From Actinomycetospora termitidis (lineage in GTDB: Bacteria > Actinomycetota > Actinomycetes > Mycobacteriales > Pseudonocardiaceae), in NCBI RefSeq assembly GCF_030286555.1, contig NZ_JASVWF010000001.1, positions 682,001 through 746,000 of the forward strand: 64,000 bases of DNA. The letters are read 5' to 3'. The stretch's first letter is position 1. Each line of letters opens with the position of its first letter. The position numbers and the translations under genes are program-made. Below are positions 34,657 to 43,645 of this stretch, piece by piece. The notes below the pieces were generated by a model. That model was not told the origin of the DNA, searched no databases, and saw only the letters and a list, made by a program, of their open reading frames with translations.

Positions 34657-36056
34657 GTCCCGAGGCCGCGGCGACCGCCGCGTACATCGTCGCCGCGCTG
34701 CTCACCGTGATGAGCCTCGCGGGGCTCTCGAAGCACGAGACCGCCCGCAACGGCGTCGTCTACGGCATCGCCGGCATGACGGTGGCCCTGGTCGCCACCG
34801 TGGTCCTGGCCGCCGGGTCGCTCGAGGCCGGGGCGGTCGCCCTGCTCGTCGCGGGCTTCGTCATCGGCGGCGGGATCGGGCTGTGGCGGGCGCGCGTGGT
34901 CGAGATGACCGGCATGCCGGAGCTGATCGCGCTGCTGCACAGCTTCGTCGGCCTGGCCGCGGTGCTCGTCGGGTGGAACGGCTACCTCGAGGTGGAGGCG
35001 GTCGGCGCGGCGCAGACCACGGTGGCGCCGGAGCTGCTCGGCATCCACTCCGTGGAGGTCGGCGTCGGCGTGTTCATCGGCGCCGTGACCTTCACCGGCT
35101 CGATCGTCGCCTACGGCAAGCTCTCCGGGCGGATGAAGTCCCGGCCGTTGACCCTGCCGGGCAAGAACGCGCTGAACCTGGGCGCGCTCGTGGCCTTCGC
35201 CGCGCTGACCGTCGCGTTCGTCGTCGCGCCGTCGCTCGGCGTCATGATCGCCATCACCGCGGTCGCCCTCGCGCTCGGCTGGCACCTGGTGGCCTCGATC
35301 GGCGGCGGCGACATGCCCGTCGTCGTGTCGATGCTGAACAGCTACTCCGGCTGGGCCGCGGCCGCGTCGGGCTTCCTGCTGGACAACACGCTGCTGATCG
35401 TCACCGGCGCGCTCGTCGGGTCCTCCGGTGCCTACCTGTCCTACGTGATGTGCCAGGCGATGAACCGCTCGTTCATCTCGGTGATCGCCGGCGGCTTCGG
35501 CGTGGAGTCCGGGACCGCGGCGGCCGTCGAGGGCGAGCACCGGGAGGTCGGCGCCGACGAGGTGGCCGAGATGCTGCGCGAGGCGTCGTCCGTCGTCATC
35601 ACGCCGGGCTACGGCATGGCGGTCGCCCAGGCGCAGTACCCGGTGGCGGACCTGACGCGGAAGCTGCGGGACAAGGGCGTCGAGGTGCGCTTCGGCATCC
35701 ACCCGGTCGCCGGCCGCCTCCCCGGGCACATGAACGTGCTGCTCGCCGAGGCCAAGGTGCCCTACGACATCGTGCTCGAGATGGACGAGATCAACGACGA
35801 CCTCGCCTCCACCTCGGTCGTCCTGGTCATCGGCGCGAACGACACCGTCAACCCGGCCGCCATGGAGGACCCGGGCAGCCCGATCGCCGGCATGCCGGTG
35901 CTCCGGGTGTGGGAGGCGAAGAACGTCGTCGTCTTCAAGCGTTCGATGGCGGTCGGCTACGCGGGCGTGCAGAACCCGCTGTTCTTCCGCGAGAACACGT
36001 CGATGATCTTCGGCGACGCCAAGAACCGCGTGGAGGACATCCTCGCGGCGCTGTAG
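34653..36056 (+). CDS. pntB: NAD(P) transhydrogenase beta subunit
   Basis: 467-aa membrane subunit. Residues ~1-265 carry about nine transmembrane helices of domain II, including [30 protein letters not shown] and [25 protein letters not shown], which are strongly conserved in PntB and line the proton path. The C-terminal domain III (~290-467) binds NADP(H) and shows [53 protein letters not shown] and [17 protein letters not shown]. The ATG overlaps pntA. A strong palindromic terminator follows 15 bases after the stop. Confidence 0.96.
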   Translation: MSPEAAATAAYIVAALLTVMSLAGLSKHETARNGVVYGIAGMTVALVATVVLAAGSLEAGAVALLVAGFVIGGGIGLWRARVVEMTGMPELIALLHSFVGLAAVLVGWNGYLEVEAVGAAQTTVAPELLGIHSVEVGVGVFIGAVTFTGSIVAYGKLSGRMKSRPLTLPGKNALNLGALVAFAALTVAFVVAPSLGVMIAITAVALALGWHLVASIGGGDMPVVVSMLNSYSGWAAAASGFLLDNTLLIVTGALVGSSGAYLSYVMCQAMNRSFISVIAGGFGVESGTAAAVEGEHREVGADEVAEMLREASSVVITPGYGMAVAQAQYPVADLTRKLRDKGVEVRFGIHPVAGRLPGHMNVLLAEAKVPYDIVLEMDEINDDLASTSVVLVIGANDTVNPAAMEDPGSPIAGMPVLRVWEAKNVVVFKRSMAVGYAGVQNPLFFRENTSMIFGDAKNRVEDILAAL

Positions 36057-36071
36057 GGCCACGCCGGAATT

Positions 36072-36122
36072 GAGCGAAGGGCCCCTTCGGTCGATCTAGT
36101 CGACCGGAGGGGCCCTTCGCTC
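36072..36122. terminator. palindromic terminator cassette, copy 1
   Basis: A 23-bp stem beginning GAGCGAAGGGCCCCTTCGG pairs with the mirror arm across a 5-base loop (TCTAG), with one G-T position. It lies between convergent pntB and the LLM oxidoreductase gene. The same cassette occurs at 44335 and 63806. Confidence 0.85.
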
Positions 36123-36164
36123 GTTCGGGCTCGGCTTGGTGAGGGGCGCCCACGGCCCGTCTAT

Positions 36165-36189
36165 TCGACCCGAGGGGCCCTTCGCTCGA
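36165..36189. repeat. orphan half of the palindromic terminator cassette
   Basis: Only one arm (TCGACCCGAGGGGCCC followed by TTCGCTCGA) is present; the expected partner arm to its left is replaced by unrelated GC-rich sequence. It lies 10 bases after the stop of the LLM gene on the minus strand. Confidence 0.6.
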
Positions 36190-36198
36190 CGGTGGCGG

Positions 36199-37224
36199 TC
36201 AGGCCGGCGTCAGAGCCGACGTGCCCAGCGCCTCGGCGACGAGCCGGACCGACTGCCGCCGCTCGGCCGGGTCGTGGATCGCCGTGGTGATCATGAGCTC
36301 GTCGGCGTCGGCCTCGCGGGCCTTGCGCTCGAGGTCCTCGGCGACCTGCTCCGGCGTGCCGACGGAGACCTTCGAGGCCATCGAGCGGGCGATGTGCTCC
36401 TCGGCGGCCGACCAGTCGTGGGCGAGCGCCTCCTCCGGGCTGGGCAGCGGGCCCGGGTTGCCGGTGCGCAGCCGGGCCATCGACAGCGCGTTCGCCCGAC
36501 CCAGGGCGTACGCCCGCTCGGGGTCGGGGTGGGCGATCGCCGCGGCACCGAGGATGACGTGCGGCCCCTGCGCGCCCGCGGCGTCGCTGGGCCGGAACGA
36601 CTGCCGGTAGATGCGGGTGGCCTCGCCGGCGTCCGCGCCGCCGAAGTGGCCCGCGTAGGCGTAGCCGGTGCCGAACGCGGCGGCGGCCTGCGCGCCGTAG
36701 TAGCTGGACCCGAGGATCCAGACCGGCGGCAGCGGCACGTCGTCGGGGGCGGCCACGATGCCCGCGAACGGGTGGTCGGCGTCGAAGCCGTCGACGTAGC
36801 CGCGGAGCTCCGAGAACTGGTCCGGGAAATCGTCGGCGGTGAGCGCCTCGTGCGAGCGGCGCAGCGCGATCGCGGTGCGGGGGTCGGTGCCCGGCGCGCG
36901 CCCCAGACCGAGATCGACGCGGTCGGGGAAGAGACCGGCGAGCGCGCGGAACGTCTCGGCGACCTTCAGCGGGCTGTGGTTGGGCAGCATGATCCCGCCG
37001 GAGCCCACCCGGATCGTGCTCGTCGCGCTCCCGACGGCGGCGATCATCACCTCGGGCGCGGAGCTCGCCACGCTCGCGATGCCGTGGTGCTCGGCGAGCC
37101 AGTAGCGGCGGTACCCGGCGGCCTCGGCGGTCCGGGCGAGCTCGACGGTGTCGTGCAGGGCCTGCGAGGCGGGCGCACCGGAGGGGACCGGGGACAGGTC
37201 GAGGACCGAGATCGGGATGCCCAT
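36199..37224 (-). CDS. LLM-class flavin-dependent oxidoreductase
   Basis: 341-aa bacterial-luciferase-like TIM-barrel monooxygenase, group-1 type. Family segments are ISVLDLSPVPSG at the N-terminus, AGYRRYWLAEHHG (~42), VGSGGIMLPNHSPLKVAE (~83), PDRVDLGLGRAPGTD (~107) and the late IYRQSFRPS. These enzymes use FMNH2 (some use F420) and act on aldehydes, sulfonates or other small substrates; no substrate can be given. The ATG at 37224 is the start; the open frame extends far upstream without family similarity. Divergent from the AraC-type regulator across about 90 bases, so that regulator may control it. Confidence 0.85.
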   Translation of the reverse strand: MGIPISVLDLSPVPSGAPASQALHDTVELARTAEAAGYRRYWLAEHHGIASVASSAPEVMIAAVGSATSTIRVGSGGIMLPNHSPLKVAETFRALAGLFPDRVDLGLGRAPGTDPRTAIALRRSHEALTADDFPDQFSELRGYVDGFDADHPFAGIVAAPDDVPLPPVWILGSSYYGAQAAAAFGTGYAYAGHFGGADAGEATRIYRQSFRPSDAAGAQGPHVILGAAAIAHPDPERAYALGRANALSMARLRTGNPGPLPSPEEALAHDWSAAEEHIARSMASKVSVGTPEQVAEDLERKAREADADELMITTAIHDPAERRQSVRLVAEALGTSALTPA

Positions 37225-37314
37225 ACCGGGGGCAACGCACCGATGCGGCAGCGTCATCCCGGATCGGTCGCCGGCGTGGACTTCCGCCGCGTGCAGGGGT
37301 TCGATCCCGAGGGC

Positions 37315-38304
37315 ATGGGGAGCAGCACCTGGTCCACGGGCGCGGTGGAGCAGGGCGAGGCCTTCGACTACTGGCGGGACCTCATCTGCGACGCGTTCGT
37401 GCAGCTCTCTGCCCGGCCGCGGGGCGAAGGTCCGTTCCGCGGGGCCATCGAGCACAGCGCCCTCGACGAGGTCGAGCTCTCGCTGGTCGACGCGGCCGGT
37501 CAGCGGGTGGACCGGACGCGCACGCTGATCGCCCGCAGCCACGAGGACTACCTGCTGGCCAGCATCCAGCTCGACGGACGGGGGACGGTGCACCAGGCCG
37601 GCCGGGTGGCGCCGCTGACGGCGGGCTCCATGGCCTTCTACGACAGCACCCGCCCGTACACCCTCGAGTTCGACGACGCGTTCCGCCAGCTCGTCGTCCA
37701 GGTGCCCCGCAGCGCGATCCCGGGGGCCCGGGTCGACGGGGCCACGGCGGTGCCGCTCGACGGGTCGGGCGCGGTCCGCCTGGTCACCGACTTCTTCCGC
37801 GGCATGGTGCGCGAGCACCACGCGGGACGCCCGACGCCGGGCCTCGCGCCGCACGCCGTGGGCCTGCTCGAGTTCGCGCTCGGGCTCGCCGCCGCCTCCG
37901 CGTCCACGCCCGGGGCCGAGGCCGCGACCCGCCAGCTGGTCCGCCGGGCCGTCGCCCGCGCCGCCGGCACCCCGGGGGTCACCGCCGACGACGTCGCGGC
38001 CGCCTGCCACCTCTCCCGCCGCACCCTCTTCCGGGTCCTCGCCGCCGAGGGGTCGACCCTCTCCGAGCTGCTCCGCCGCGAACGGGTCGCCCGGGCGCGG
38101 ACCCTGCTGCGCTCCGACCCCGACCTCCCCGTCGCGGCCGTCGCCGCCCGGTGCGGGTTCGCGGGCCCGGCGCAGTTCCACCGCGCCTTCCGCGCGGCGA
38201 CCGGCTCCTCGCCGGGGGCCTACCGCACGCAGGACGGCACGCCTGGTGACCCCGGCCGGCACGCGTCGTCACCCGGGGGCCGCCCCGACGGCGCACCCTG
38301 CTGA
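37315..38304 (+). CDS. AraC/XylS-family transcriptional regulator
   Basis: 329-aa regulator. The N-terminal ligand-binding half has FDYWRDLICDAFVQLSARP (~20), followed by ARSHEDYLLASIQLDGRG and PRSAIPGARVDG, which match the AraC_binding_2 type found with catabolic genes. The C-terminal double HTH reads VTADDVAAACHLSRRTLFR and VAAVAARCGFAGPAQFHRAFR, ending GSSPGAYR. The start is uncertain: ATG at 37315 begins near the domain, but GTG codons at 37276 and 37291 are in frame. Placed 49 bases before the nitrilase gene; in Rhodococcus an AraC-type NitR activates a nitrilase gene, so activation of the next gene is likely. Confidence 0.88.
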   Translation: MGSSTWSTGAVEQGEAFDYWRDLICDAFVQLSARPRGEGPFRGAIEHSALDEVELSLVDAAGQRVDRTRTLIARSHEDYLLASIQLDGRGTVHQAGRVAPLTAGSMAFYDSTRPYTLEFDDAFRQLVVQVPRSAIPGARVDGATAVPLDGSGAVRLVTDFFRGMVREHHAGRPTPGLAPHAVGLLEFALGLAAASASTPGAEAATRQLVRRAVARAAGTPGVTADDVAAACHLSRRTLFRVLAAEGSTLSELLRRERVARARTLLRSDPDLPVAAVAARCGFAGPAQFHRAFRAATGSSPGAYRTQDGTPGDPGRHASSPGGRPDGAPC

Positions 38305-38353
38305 TCGGGCACGACGGGCGAGGACCCGTCGACGATCGACGAGGAGTGTCCCC

Positions 38354-39355
38354 ATGACGCACGTGGTGCGCGCCGCCGCGGTCCAGGCCGAACCCCGCTG
38401 GCTGGACCTGGACGCGGGCGTGGAGCACATGATCGGGCTGATCGGGGAGGCGGCGGCGCAGGGCGTGCAGCTCGTGACGTTCCCCGAGACGTTCGTCCCC
38501 GGCTACCCGTGGTGGATCTGGCTGGACGCGCCCGCCATGGGGATGCAGTACGTGCCCCGCTACGCCGAGAACTCGATGACCCGCGACGGCGAGCACATGG
38601 CCCGGATCGCCGCGGCGGCCGGGCAGCACGGGATCCACGTCGTGTTCGGCTTCAGCGAGCGCGCCGGCGGCAGCCTCTACATGTCGCAGGCGCTGATCTC
38701 CGACACCGGCCGGGTCGTCAGCGTGCGCCGCAAGCTCAAGCCCACCCACGTCGAGCGCTCGGTGTTCGGCGAGGGCGACGGCAGCGACATCCAGGTCCAC
38801 GAGACCCCGCTCGGCCGCGTCGGCGCCCTGAACTGCTGGGAGCACTTCCAGCCGCTCACCAAGTACGCGATGTACAGCATGAACGAGCAGATCCACGTCG
38901 GCGCCTGGCCGAGCTTCTCGGTCTACCGCGGCGCCGCGCAGGCCCTCGGGCCGGAGGTCAACAACGCGGCGAGCCTCGTCTACGCGGTCGAGGGCCAGAC
39001 GTTCGTCGTCGCGCCGTGCGCCGTCGTCGGGCAGGCCGCGCACGACCTGTTCTGCGACACCGAGGTCAAGCGCCAGCTGCTCCTGCAGGGCGGCGGGTTC
39101 GCCCGGATCTTCGGCCCGGAGGGCAGCCCGCTGGGCGAGAACCTCGCCGAGACGCAGGAGGGCATGGTGGTCGCCGACCTGGACTTCTCGTTGATCGCCA
39201 TCGCGAAGTCCGCCGCCGACCCGGTCGGGCACTACTCCCGGCCCGACGTGATGCGGCTGCTGATCAACCGCGCCCCGAACCCCGTCGTCGTCGACCGGAG
39301 CGTCCCGACGATGCCGGCCTTCGTCGACGCCGACGACCTCGCCGCGGCGGAGTGA
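38354..39355 (+). CDS. nitrilase
   Basis: 333-aa carbon-nitrogen hydrolase of the true nitrilase branch, converting nitriles to carboxylic acids and ammonia. The catalytic triad is Glu45 (VTFPETFVPGYPWW), Lys127 (RRKLKPTHVER) and Cys161 (GALNCWEHFQPL). The WEH after the cysteine and the YPWWIW segment are typical of aliphatic/arylaliphatic nitrilases rather than amidases. A GAGGAG ribosome site precedes the ATG. Expected to form helical oligomers in the cytoplasm. Ammonia release fits the nearby nitrogen-assimilation operon in theme, though they are separate transcripts. Stop codon directly abuts the convergent ankyrin gene. Confidence 0.93.
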   Translation: MTHVVRAAAVQAEPRWLDLDAGVEHMIGLIGEAAAQGVQLVTFPETFVPGYPWWIWLDAPAMGMQYVPRYAENSMTRDGEHMARIAAAAGQHGIHVVFGFSERAGGSLYMSQALISDTGRVVSVRRKLKPTHVERSVFGEGDGSDIQVHETPLGRVGALNCWEHFQPLTKYAMYSMNEQIHVGAWPSFSVYRGAAQALGPEVNNAASLVYAVEGQTFVVAPCAVVGQAAHDLFCDTEVKRQLLLQGGGFARIFGPEGSPLGENLAETQEGMVVADLDFSLIAIAKSAADPVGHYSRPDVMRLLINRAPNPVVVDRSVPTMPAFVDADDLAAAE

Positions 39356-39745
39356 TCAGGTCTCCAGGAGCCCGAGCAGATCGTCGCGGCCGAACATCCG
39401 GGCGGTGTCGACGGCGGTCGGATGACCACCCCGCGGGTCCGCCCCGCCGTCGACGAGGGCGCGCACCACGTCGTCCTCGCCCTTGAACACGGCACCCGCC
39501 AACGGGGCCTGGCCGCGGTCGTTCACCCGGTCGACGTCCGCGCCCCGCGCGACGAGCGCCCGGACCGCCCCGGCGTGGCCGTGGTAGGCGGCGAGCATGA
39601 GGAGGGTGTCCCCGGAGCCGTTGGTGAGGTTCACAGGCACACCAGCGTCGACGTAGGCCGCGAGCGACTCCGCGTCGCCGGCCCGGGCCAGGTCGAAGAG
39701 GCGGCCGGCGAGCTCGGCGAGCTCGGGCGGGGCGTCGTCGGTCAC
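39356..39745 (-). CDS. ankyrin-repeat protein
   Basis: 129-aa protein with about three ankyrin repeats: GDAESLAAYVDAGVPVNLTN, GDTLLMLAAYHGHAGAVRAL..GADVDRVN, and GQAPLAGAVFKGEDDVVRAL..GADPRGG, then a capping helix. No signal or membrane segment. It is a protein-interaction module; its partner is unknown. The GTG start overlaps the stop of the upstream membrane-protein gene as GTGA, so the two are translationally coupled and may work together. Confidence 0.88.
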   Translation of the reverse strand: MTDDAPPELAELAGRLFDLARAGDAESLAAYVDAGVPVNLTNGSGDTLLMLAAYHGHAGAVRALVARGADVDRVNDRGQAPLAGAVFKGEDDVVRALVDGGADPRGGHPTAVDTARMFGRDDLLGLLET

Positions 39746-40311
39746 GACCGGGACAGCGGCGCCGCGACGTCGGGATCCGGCGTGGGCTCGGGGGCGTCCT
39801 CGCCGTCGTCGTCACGGCCCCAGCCGCAGTACGGGCACCACGGCTCGACCCGGCGGTGCAGCACCGTGAGCGCCATCGTCCCGAGCGGCAGGAGGAGCAC
39901 CAGGTCGCCCCAGCCGGGGCGGATGAACAGCCCCGCGGCGACCCCGACGGCGGCCACGACGACGAGCATGGAGATCCCCGCCGTCGTCGTGGCGGTGTGG
40001 AAGAGCCGCAGCCAGTGCCGGCGGCGCTCGACGACCTGCGCCGGGTTCGTCGGGCTGTCGGCGATGCAGCGCAGGCAGAGCCGGTCGTCGTGGGCGAGCG
40101 TGAAGAGCTGCACGACGATGAACACCACGACCGCGCCGAGCGAGACCAGGCTGGCGTCCCGCACGTCGGAGAAGCCGGCCACGATCGCGACCGCGATCAA
40201 CGGACCGCCCACGAGCAGCGGGTGGTGGGCGATGGACGCCCGGACCCGGACCAGGAGCGAGTCGGGAGCGTCGTCGCGGCTCCCGGTCTCGTCGTGCACG
40301 TGCGGGCTCAC
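39742..40311 (-). CDS. membrane protein with two CxxC motifs
   Basis: 189-aa protein, family not recognised. After a ~25-residue polar N-terminus come four hydrophobic helices (~32-50, ~53-72, ~105-125 and ~130-148). Two cysteine pairs flank the last two helices: LCLRC (~80) and WCPYCGWG (~163). The pairs are placed so that both loops could lie on the same, cytoplasmic side and form one zinc-ribbon-like site. The C-terminus is acidic and disordered. Start at GTG 40311 with a GGAAGGGG ribosome site. Coupled by GTGA overlap to the ankyrin gene. Confidence 0.75.
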   Translation of the reverse strand: MSPHVHDETGSRDDAPDSLLVRVRASIAHHPLLVGGPLIAVAIVAGFSDVRDASLVSLGAVVVFIVVQLFTLAHDDRLCLRCIADSPTNPAQVVERRRHWLRLFHTATTTAGISMLVVVAAVGVAAGLFIRPGWGDLVLLLPLGTMALTVLHRRVEPWCPYCGWGRDDDGEDAPEPTPDPDVAAPLSRS

Positions 40312-40418
40312 GGGCCACCCCTTCCCTGTGCGCTCGTGAAAGCAGCGTATGGGCCGAACGGTGCGGACGCGACCGCCCACCCCGGATCCCGCCGTCCGGC
40401 CGCACCCGGACGGGTGCC

Positions 40419-41639
40419 TCAGCCGCGGGCCACCAGGAGCGGGACCAGCTGTTCAGCTGGGGTCAGCGACCCGTGGTGCCCGACGAGGGCGGTCTCGCGC
40501 GGCTCGTTGCGGGAGCGGACCAGCGTCCAGTTGCCCCGGGCGGCGGCGATGACGTCGCCGATCCGGCCCCGGGCGGTGTCGGTGACGCCCGGTCCGAACC
40601 ACCCGGCGTCGACGGCCTCCTCGCGGGACACCACCCAGGCCGCGTCGCCGAGCTCCGCCCGCCAGGCCGCGAGCACGTCGTCGGCCGCGCCGTCGATCGC
40701 GTGGACGTGCCGGACGCGGGTCTCCCCGGCCAGCCGCCGCACGCCGGTGAGCAGGGCCGGGGTGTGGTCGAGATCGACGTGCCAGCCGCGATCGGTGGCG
40801 ACCATGCCGTGGTCGGCGACCACCAGCAGCACCGCGCCCGGCCGCAGGCTCTCCGCCAGTGCCGCGACCAGCCGGTCGACGATCCGCAGCTGCATCCGCC
40901 AGGGCAGCGAGCCCGGCCCGTGCTGGTGGCCGATCATGTCCAGGTCGCCGTGGTAGGCGTAGACCAACGCCCGTTCCTCCGCCTCGACCGCCAACCCGTG
41001 CAGGACCTCCGCGGCGAGGTCACCGAGCGCGGACACCCCGTGGAACCGCCCGCCGCGCAACGCGGCCCGGGTCAACCCGGAGCGGCGCTGGACCTCGGGG
41101 GCGACCTGGGTGACGGCCACGCCGTGCCGGAGGGCCTGCTGCAGCACCGTCGGCCGGGGCTGGACCTCCTCGGGCGGGAGGTCGGCGAGCAGGTCGACCG
41201 GGTCGGTCGCCCCGTGCGCGCACCAGCGCAGGGTGTTCAGGACGACGTCCGGGGCGGCGGAGGGCTCGTCGAGCGGCGGGACGCCCATCGAGTAGCCCTC
41301 GATGCCGTGGGCGCCGGGGGTCAGGCCGGTCCCGAGCGAGGTGATGCTGACCGCAGTGGTCGCGGGGAAGCAGGACGTCAGCTCCCGGGAGTCGGCCGAC
41401 GACGCGAGCTCGTGCAGGGCGGGGGCGTCGTGCGGGTGCGCCGCGAGCAGCGTCGCGCCCAGCCCGTCGACCAGCAGGACCCCGGCCGCGGTGACGTCGG
41501 CGGCGTGCCGGGCGACGCCGACGGTGTCGGTGAAGCCCGGCACCCCGAGCGCCGCCGCCGTCGACGGCATCACCTCGGCCAGCGTGCCGTGCCCGTACGC
41601 GGGGAGGAACGGCGCCGCACGATCCCCCGTGCTGGTCAT
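40419..41639 (-). CDS. alkaline-phosphatase-superfamily phosphodiesterase/nucleotide pyrophosphatase
   Basis: 406-aa enzyme of the type I phosphodiesterase/nucleotide pyrophosphatase family. Metal-site segments are LLVDGLGA (~55), the nucleophile region SCFPATTAVSITSLGTGL (Thr/Ser ~94), YAYHGDLDMIGHQHGP (~225, Asp and His ligands) and VVADHGMV (~273), with a final His in GHHGSL (~392). No signal peptide, so cytoplasmic. Substrates could be nucleotides, phosphonates or phosphodiesters and cannot be resolved. Lies alone on the minus strand, 25 bases from the end of the symporter gene, possibly in its operon. Confidence 0.88.
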   Translation of the reverse strand: MTSTGDRAAPFLPAYGHGTLAEVMPSTAAALGVPGFTDTVGVARHAADVTAAGVLLVDGLGATLLAAHPHDAPALHELASSADSRELTSCFPATTAVSITSLGTGLTPGAHGIEGYSMGVPPLDEPSAAPDVVLNTLRWCAHGATDPVDLLADLPPEEVQPRPTVLQQALRHGVAVTQVAPEVQRRSGLTRAALRGGRFHGVSALGDLAAEVLHGLAVEAEERALVYAYHGDLDMIGHQHGPGSLPWRMQLRIVDRLVAALAESLRPGAVLLVVADHGMVATDRGWHVDLDHTPALLTGVRRLAGETRVRHVHAIDGAADDVLAAWRAELGDAAWVVSREEAVDAGWFGPGVTDTARGRIGDVIAAARGNWTLVRSRNEPRETALVGHHGSLTPAEQLVPLLVARG

Positions 41640-41664
41640 GCCGGGGGATCGTAGGCGCCGCGGC

Positions 41665-43326
41665 CTACACCGAGGAGACGGCGTCCGGCGTGGTCGACTC
41701 CGGCACCCGGGTGGCGTGGTAGTCGCCGGACCGGGTGTGGTCGGCGCCCTCGCGGGTCTTCGTCGCCCGCAGGACGAGCGTCACGACGACGGCCACCAGC
41801 AGGTTGCCGACGAGCGCCACGGCGCCGACGTAGATCTGCACCTTCGACCCGCCGAAGGGCGTCCACCCGAAGATGTCCAGCCCGCCGAGCGCGAGCGCGG
41901 AGCCGCCGAAGTGCTGCTTGCCGTTGGCGGGGTTGGGGATGCCGTACAGCATGATCATCCCCCAGATCAGCCCGACCGCCCAGCCCGCGAGCAGCGCCCA
42001 CCGGTGGAACCACCGGGTGTACAGCGCGATCGCCACCGCCGGCAGCGTCTGCAGGATGATCACGCCGCCGATCAGCTGCAGGTCCACCGAGAACTGCGGG
42101 TCGACGACGACGATGAACAGCACCGCGCCGACCTTGACCACGAGCGAGGCGAGCTTGGCCTGCCGGGCCTCGTCGGCCGGGGACGCGTCCCGGCGCAGGA
42201 ACTCCTTGTAGATGTTGCGGGTCCACAGGTTGGCCGCGGCGATCGACATGATCGCGGCGGGCACCAGGGCGCCGATCCCGATCGCCGCGAAGGCGACCCC
42301 GGCGAACCAGGACGGGAACTGCCCGGCGAACAGGGCGGGGACGATGGTGTTCGAGTCCGGGCGCCCGGTGGAGCCGTTGACGATCGGCTTCGTCCCGGCC
42401 GCGATCGCGACGTAGCCGAGCAGTGCCAGCAGCGCGAGCAGGAACGAGTACGCGGGCAGCGCGGTCATGTTCCGGCGGATCGTGGCGCGGCTCGAGCTGG
42501 ACAGCACCCCGGTCACCGAGTGCGGGTAGAGGAACAGGGCCAGCGCCGAGCCGAGGGCCAGGGTCGCGTACTGCAGCTGGTTGTTCGCCGTCAGCAGCGT
42601 GGAGCCCGCGGGCTGCCCCGTCGTCGGCGAGGGCTGGGCGAGCTTCGCGGACCCGGCGTCGAAGATCGCGCCGAACCCGCCGAGCTTGAGCGGCAGGTAG
42701 ATGATCGCGACGAGGATGACGATGTAGATCAGGACGTCCTTGACCACCGCGATCAGCGCCGGCGCCCGCAGCCCGGACTGGTAGGTGTAGGCCGCCAGCA
42801 CCACGAACGCCACGAACAGCGGCGCGTGGCCCCAGAAGCCGGAGCCGTTCAGCCCGATCGTGCGCAGCACCGCCTCGAGTCCCGCGAGCTGCAGGGCGAT
42901 GTAGGGCATCGTCGCGACGATGCCGGTGACCGCGATCGCGAGGGCCAGCACGGGCGAGTCGTAGCGGCCGCGGACGAAGTCGGCCGGGGTGACGTAGCCG
43001 TGCACCCGCGACACCGACCACAGGCGCAGCAGCGGCAGCATGACCAGCGGGAACGCGATGATCGTGTACGGCACCGCGTAGAAGCCGAGTGCGCCCGAGG
43101 AGAAGAGCAGCGCCGGGATCGCGACGAACGTGTACGCCGTGTAGAGGTCGCCGCCGAGCAGGAACCACGTCACCCACGACCCGAACTTCCGCCCGCCGAG
43201 CCCCCACTCGTCGAGGTGGTTCAGGTCGTCCGCGCGCCGCCACCGGCTCGCCATGAAGCCCATGACCGCGACCGCCAGGAACAGCAGCAGGAACACCACC
43301 AGCTGCACCACCTGCGCGCCGGTCAC
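41665..43326 (-). CDS. mctP: sodium:solute symporter, monocarboxylate permease type
   Basis: 553-aa SSS-family transporter with about 13 membrane helices. Segments typical of the MctP monocarboxylate branch are EWGLGGRKFGSWVTWFLLGGDLYTAYTF (~40-67, given here only by its ends), VHGYVTPADFVRGRYDS and LFLYPHSVTGVLSSSS. It likely takes up lactate, pyruvate, acetate or propionate. The GTG start overlaps the DUF3311 stop as GTGA; this small-protein/symporter pairing is standard for the family. With pckG and prpE in the same window it supports growth on organic acids. The symbol is assigned by family only. Confidence 0.88.
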   Translation of the reverse strand: MTGAQVVQLVVFLLLFLAVAVMGFMASRWRRADDLNHLDEWGLGGRKFGSWVTWFLLGGDLYTAYTFVAIPALLFSSGALGFYAVPYTIIAFPLVMLPLLRLWSVSRVHGYVTPADFVRGRYDSPVLALAIAVTGIVATMPYIALQLAGLEAVLRTIGLNGSGFWGHAPLFVAFVVLAAYTYQSGLRAPALIAVVKDVLIYIVILVAIIYLPLKLGGFGAIFDAGSAKLAQPSPTTGQPAGSTLLTANNQLQYATLALGSALALFLYPHSVTGVLSSSSRATIRRNMTALPAYSFLLALLALLGYVAIAAGTKPIVNGSTGRPDSNTIVPALFAGQFPSWFAGVAFAAIGIGALVPAAIMSIAAANLWTRNIYKEFLRRDASPADEARQAKLASLVVKVGAVLFIVVVDPQFSVDLQLIGGVIILQTLPAVAIALYTRWFHRWALLAGWAVGLIWGMIMLYGIPNPANGKQHFGGSALALGGLDIFGWTPFGGSKVQIYVGAVALVGNLLVAVVVTLVLRATKTREGADHTRSGDYHATRVPESTTPDAVSSV

Positions 43327-43580
43327 CGGTGGCCCTCCTCGTCGTCGTGCCGCGTCACCAGGTGGACGGTCAGGGTGCAGATGATCCCGATCGGGATGAC
43401 GAGGATCTGGAACCAGTAGAAGAACGGGAGCCCGACGAGCGTCGGCTCGCGGACGTTGAACAGCGGCGTGATCAGGCTGACGAGCGGGACGAGCAGCAGC
43501 AGGTTCCAGGCGCGGAACCGGAACGACGGCTGCGCGGGAGCCGGATCCGGGGTCTCCGGTTCCAGCGTGGATGACGACAT
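43323..43580 (-). CDS. DUF3311 small membrane subunit of the symporter
   Basis: 85-aa protein with two membrane helices (~25-43 and ~52-75) after a Pro-rich N-terminus. The PLFNVREPTLVGLPFFYWFQ block is characteristic of DUF3311 proteins, which are encoded with SSS monocarboxylate permeases and probably act as an accessory subunit. Start at ATG 43580; stop overlaps the symporter start. Confidence 0.88.
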   Translation of the reverse strand: MSSSTLEPETPDPAPAQPSFRFRAWNLLLLVPLVSLITPLFNVREPTLVGLPFFYWFQILVIPIGIICTLTVHLVTRHDDEEGHR

Positions 43581-43645
43581 CGGCGATCCTTCGCGTCGGT
43601 GGACGCGCGGATGTTAGGCCCGTGTACAGGTACGCACCAGGGCGT

